A stretch of 64,000 nucleotides of DNA from Diplonema papillatum. Lineage: Eukaryota; Euglenozoa; Diplonemea; Diplonemida; Diplonemidae. The notes beneath the pieces are model-generated. The model was not told the origin of the DNA. It was given only the letters and a program-made list of their open reading frames with translations, and searched no databases. The position numbers and the translations under genes are program-made. Position 1 is the stretch's first letter. Each line of letters starts with the position of its first letter. Below are positions 59,304-64,000 of the stretch, in pieces. The DNA is taken from NCBI GenBank assembly GCA_030068145.1, contig JAPJBO010000204.1:1-64000 (forward strand). The letters run 5' to 3'.

Positions 59304-62300
59304 TCAGTAGATGTCGTCGAGATCGTCGTCCGACCATTCCTGCCCTTGAATGTTACCGGTGCGCCACGTGTTGTTGTGGCGGATGGTGTCGTTGTTGGAT
59401 TCGGGGACCGGCTTCTGGCGGGGGTCCCTGCTTGAGTCGTACATGTTCAGCTGGTAGTCTTGCGCCATGACCTGGAACTGGCAGCCGCTATCATTAAAGT
59501 ACTTGACGAGCAGTTCCATTCCGAGCAGATCGCCATCGTCGCTGGGCCGTACTTTCAGCGATTGGTCCTCCGGACACCACTCAAGCACGGCCTGTGTATT
59601 ATAGTGTGACGTACGGCCATGGCGCTGCACACTGTCAATAAGCCTACGCAAATGAACCACTTTCTGTGCTGTCTTTGCGGTCTTTTCTTTCTTGCCCTCA
59701 CTCGCAAGGTAACTCGAAGACCCAAAGATTGCCCAAGATCGTAGAGGTCTCAGCACCGACACGCAAGCCGGAAGATCGCGGCCTCCCCCAAGGCCTTTTT
59801 CAAAACTATCAGGCATACCTCGAGTGGCTCCTGCGGCTGTCCTTTCAGCTCGCGCACGTGACGAACGAAGGGATGCTGCTTGATTCCTGTGTGCGGTTTT
59901 ATTCGATACTGACTGCTGGAATGCACGGGTGCCGCGTGTATAGAAAACGAATAAGTGCGGTGGTTCCTTGTATGTGCCGGGGACTGGCCTGTTCAGTTGG
60001 CGGATATGATGGATAGGCGGATCATTCCTTCCAAAACACGCTGCCGGCATTATCTTTCAAGTTACTCCGGGAAAAGACATACTATCGACCGTTGTACGCT
60101 TCTCCGGGTCCTTGCACAGCATTTGCGAAAGGAGGTCGTTGAGGTGGTTATTGGCGTGGTTGAAAGTGAAGGTTGTGGTGCGGATGCTGTGTCCCAGTTG
60201 GAAGGTGTTCGTGCCTTGGTAGGGGGGCAGCTTGCCGAAGCTCATGATGTACAGGGTGATGCCGAATGCCCACACGTCCGAGGAGTCACCCTCGAAAGCG
60301 TGCACCGAGCTTTCGAATGCCTCGGGCGGCAGGAACAGCGGCGATCCAACGAACCCGGTGACTTTGAACGACTCAGCCGTAGGGTCGCACTGCGCAGACA
60401 CACCGAAATCGGTGAGCTTCACGTTGCCGTACGCATCGAGCAGGATGTTCTCCGGCTTGATGTCCCGGTGTGCTATCTTGTGGTCGTGCAGGTGCTTCAA
60501 CCCGTTCGCGATCCCCACCGTGTACTTCTGCAGGAGCGGCACCCTGAGCGGCTGCGCCGGGTACACACTTGGGAAGATTTGCCCGCCACGCAGGTACTCC
60601 ATCAGGATCATCAGCTCGCCTTCGCTTTCCATCGTGCCGATCAAACTGTGTTGCGAAAGGTTGGTGGGTGGGTTCAGTCAGCTGAAGCGAATGTTTTTTT
60701 TTTTTTTTAAAGAAACACAGGGTGCCAGCACAAACGGCTGCTCAGACTCGCTCGATGTCAAACAGCTCTTCGGGCCGTTAGGCCGATGGCCCGCGTAGGG
60801 GGGAGTCAGTTATTTGTAGAGCAACCGCACGGTGCAGCATCCACGCAGCAAACAGCTCACGTTGGGGGAAATGGGCGCTTTACGTTTTATTTTCATCTAA
60901 GTCAGCTCTCGGTTCATCCCACGTCGCCAGACCTGCTTACCAGAAGTGGCCCACTTCGAGTCAGGATTCTACGTCAGGGTTCAATGAAGCTCACGCCCAC
61001 TTAAAGTTTGAGAGGAAGCGATGTCCCCAATGCCTCCAATCATTCGCTTTACCTGGCGTAACTCCTGTTTTGGTTCTAGCTATCCTGAGGGAAACTTCGG
61101 AGTGAACGGCCGTCGGGTCTATCTGAGCGTGTCTTACAACTCCGTCAGAGACAGCAAAGAGTCAGAGGGTGCGCTGTATGCAGCGCGAGTCTCGAGGTCC
61201 GTCTTGTTTTGGGGATTAGGTGGCCACTTGACCGGTAGCCGGCACTCGCGAGCGAAACGCACAAATAAGAGCTCGTCACTCGCACACCCACGGCTGATAC
61301 AAAGCTAATGATGATGACGGTGGGAAGAGAGAGAGAGTTGTTTTCGTTGAGCGCAGTGCCTGATCGGTTTTACGTAAAGCTGGATTCAGGACGCAAGTGA
61401 AAGCCACTTCGCATTTCCTCCAACATGTCCTGCGTACGCGTGTAAACCCTGTTTTGAGTGATTTGATCTTTTGCAACTGGCAGTCTCCTCAAGCATTTCC
61501 TACAAGGCAGGTGCTTATACTAAAAAAAAAAAAAAAAAGAGAAGTCGCACCGAATGATGTTCGGGTGCGGCTTGAGCGCGCGCAGGATCTCGACTTCCTC
61601 GCGGGCGTCGATGACGGGGAGGCCGCTTTTTTTCAGCGTCCGCTCCCGGTCGGAGAGCTTCTTCTTGTTGATCATCTTCACGGCGTACGGCACGCGGCTG
61701 TGGTTATGCGTGCACATGAACACGCGCCCGAAGGCGCCCTCGCCAAGCAGTGTGACGATGGTGTAGTCGTTGAATACAAGAGACCCAGTCGACGCGTCTA
61801 CTCCCTTCTTAACGGGCACCGTCTGTGTGCGTGGGTGTTGGAGTTCAGTGGTGGGTAACCCTGCGCGGAATATAGCCCGTTGTGTGTGTGAGTGTATGGT
61901 GGGTGTGTTTATGCTGACGAGTAAGCTGTCGGTATTCTTACGTCACGGCTGAAGTTCCTACGCGCTGTTTGGATCTGCAGCCTCATTTGGTCAAAGCTCC
62001 CTGCTGTATGGCCCATGTGCTGCATGGTACAGCCTGTCGCTGCGGGTAGCCGTCGCCTTTTGTATGCGCATCATCGAGGTGCGTCATGCTTCGCACATCT
62101 CGCAGTCGCATTCCCGTGAGTGTGAGTGTGTGTGTTGAACTGCAGAACTTGTAAGGACAACGTCTGAAGCGAAGTATGGCTTGTCACTTTTCACCGGGTT
62201 GAGTTTCCGATACGCTGTGTTTGCCGGTACGGAGCGCTCGTAATAGTTCAGCTGGCGAAACGGTCACAATGCTCCAGAAAAAGGGGTCTGCGGGGCATAC

Positions 62301-64000
62301 CGGTTCTGGGACGCTCACCAGCGCCGGGTTGGAGGGGAGACCGATGCAGGTCTTGCACTTGAAGCCGCTGCTGCGCACTTCGCCGGGCCGGTTGTCGCGT
62401 CCGCAGACGACGCAGGCCCGGGCGCTCACCTCCCGGATGTGGCGCGTCGCCGTTCGGCCGCGCAGCCGCAGGTTTTCGTTCGTTTTGACCGCGAGGGCCC
62501 GGAGCAGCGTCTTCTTGTTCATCAGCTTGTCCCACCCATTCGGGTACGCCGCTTGCAGATTGTAGATGAGCTCCGGCGTCGATGGCGTGAAGGGTGTGTA
62601 AGGCGCCGGCGTGTAGGGCGTATAAGGCGTGAACGGTGAGCACAAGTCTTCAGGCCTCGAGACGCTGAGTGTCTGAGACTCGGCGTGCATCCGACTTCGC
62701 CAATCCAACGTGTCCATGCTGGATGTGAGCGTTTCGGTTGGGCCGGGGGTGCGGCCAGCTCTTCCGCGGCCGAAGCCTTTGCGGCCGCCGCGATTTTGCC
62801 ATTCGTAGGACGACGCGCTTGAATCCGGCGATTCCGGCGGGCCTTGCGGCGCGGCCGGCGACTCGCCCGTCTTCGTGGTGTCCCCGTTGTGGCTGTCGTC
62901 CGAGGAGCACGCGCTGCCGAGGGCGAGGCGGGCCGCGTTGCAGTCGCGGACCATGCTTTCGAAGATGCCGCCCCAGCCCTTCCCGTCCATCGGGCTCTCC
63001 GGAATCGGCAGCGGGCGGCTGTCGAAGGTGGGCTTCTTCGCGGTCGCCGCGGTGCTCTTGCCCTTCGTGGAGCCGCCGAGCGACCGGCTGGTCTTCCGCA
63101 TCAGCTTGCCCTTCGAGTCGACGTCGAGAGTCAGGCCTTGGCCCCATGCCTTCCGCTTTGTCTTTGGGTCAGTGGAAGCGAGCGCGGAGGGTGACTCAAG
63201 GTCATCAACTTGGAAGTTGGTTCGGCGGGCCTGTTTGGACATGTTCTCGAACGAGCAGGACAACGATCCGGAAGCGTAGGGGGCATGGGGCTTGTCGACT
63301 ATGCTGACAGTCGTGCTGCTGAACCTCGTCTTTGCGCGCAGCCTCTCCTTCGCATCGTCTGCCGCGACGACTTGCGAGTCTAATGATGCACGACGCTTGG
63401 GCTTCAGCGCCGGAGGCGGACAGCTTTGCCCGAGTTTGGTGGTGGACGTTTTCATGGCCGGCTTCAGGTCCTTGTGCGCTTTGCGCGCCTCCGCGACGAT
63501 GATGCGCAGGGCTTCGTTCGTGTCGCTGACGTCGCTCGCGTCGCCGAAGTTGCCCTCGACGCCGCCGTTTTCCAGCACGTCGTCGTCCAGCTCCCCGCTC
63601 CGCTCCGATTCGCGGCTCACCCGCAGCAGGTCCGTCGCCGAACGGCACGCGGGGATGGTGTGCGAGTGGTTTCCGGACCCGCTCGTCGAGCTCCGACGCG
63701 TCGCGTTCAAGTCGGTGGCCGTCGGCGACTTCGTCGGCGACGGCGTCGATTCGGAGCTGCTGGCGGTCTTCCCGAGGGGGTCCGACGCACTTCTGCTCGT
63801 GCAGTTCAGCTGCGCCTTGGAGTCCGCGTGCTCCGCCGACAAGCTCCTCCGCGCCGGAGGCGTCGCCTTTGCGGCTGGCTTCGCCACGAATGAGTTGCCC
63901 GAGGACCGCGTTCGGTTGCTTTCGGCGGACAGACTCCTCCGGGTGGAGTTCAGCTCCGCTTTCGCGTCGGGCTTCGTCGGGGAAGGGGACGGCGACCTGG
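59304..64000 (-). CDS. CaMKK-like protein kinase with long Ser-rich, zinc-ribbon-like N-terminus (partial)
   Basis: Modelled exons: 62319 to beyond 64000, 61551-61822, about 60079-60645, and about 59748 down to 59304. The first three joins are in phase; the last is approximate. The N-terminal exon is Ser/Thr/Pro/Lys-rich with repeated RRSLSAE and SPTK motifs, then ACVVCGRDNRPG...FKCKTC, a CxxC-x17-CxxC zinc-binding-type motif. The kinase domain is complete: GEGAFGRV loop, YAVKMI lysine, REEVEIL glutamate, AHRDIKPEN, LTDFGVS and FLPPEAF. The segment KKLSDRERTLKKSGLPVIDA before helix C recalls CaMKK and SNF1-activating kinases, so a calcium/AMPK-type signalling role is inferred. The C-terminus is acidic (EWSDDDLDDIY). 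Intron 1 (61823-62318) has a CTG|GTGAGC donor. The gene continues past the window. Confidence 0.75.
61475..61530 (-). repeat. Dispersed repeat F2 fragment at a kinase intron start
   Basis: On the minus strand it follows the exon donor (61549-61550) by a short T-run: TTTAGTATAAGCACCTGCC onward. It is the tail end of F2, A-run included. Confidence 0.75.

Overview
The window is nuclear DNA of a unicellular eukaryote. Spliceosomal introns can be modelled with matching phases, some with GTATGT donors. One host gene encodes an IQCH-type protein, a family tied to cilia and flagella. Microsatellites, minisatellites and short interspersed repeats fill most of the space between genes. The lineage cannot be fixed from sequence alone; a protist alga such as an alveolate or stramenopile is my guess, with a chromerid-like genome possible. 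No rRNA, tRNA, CRISPR array or bacterial operon was recognised.

Layout. 1-4683: a tyrosine-recombinase (YR) retrotransposon with split direct repeats, looking whole and very young, sitting next to a 27-bp minisatellite. 4684-6448 and 9895-15237: two copies of a minus-strand gene for a secreted protein with a signal peptide, eight-cysteine modules and a huge array of N-glycosylation sequons; the right copy has a readable two-exon model, the left copy is decayed. 16092-17755: a non-autonomous hAT-type element with a perfect 8-bp target duplication. 18577-24213: a three-exon minus-strand gene for a proline-rich protein with WH2-like motifs. Its first intron holds a 2.85-kb insertion (20666-23510) with terminal direct arrays of a 10-bp unit and a transposase-like gene ending in a SAP-like motif. 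A broken duplicate of its first exon follows at 24535-24974. 26678-27220: a small SPKK-rich protein with helix-hairpin-helix-like motifs. 28927-29604: an unknown single-exon gene. 32881-35499: a second split-direct-repeat retroelement, inside a (GA)n tract. 36359-39211: the IQCH homologue. 39.2-59.3 kb is almost gene-free and holds interspersed repeats, several terminal-inverted-repeat (TIR) elements and homopolymer tracts. 59304 to the right edge: a minus-strand gene joining a long Ser-rich N-terminal region, a CxxC/CxxC motif and a CaMKK-like protein kinase.

Two themes connect the parts. First, mobile elements lie in or against tandem repeats and other repeats: the YR elements next to the 27-bp array and in (GA)n, the SAP-type element inside a dispersed repeat. 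Second, a few repeat families recur within a few bases of exon ends. One of them carries a TACTAAC box, which suggests introner-like or intron-targeting behaviour. The host genes do not form one pathway; a flagellar protein, an actin-type WH2 protein, a calcium-signalling kinase and a secreted glycoprotein fit a motile single cell.
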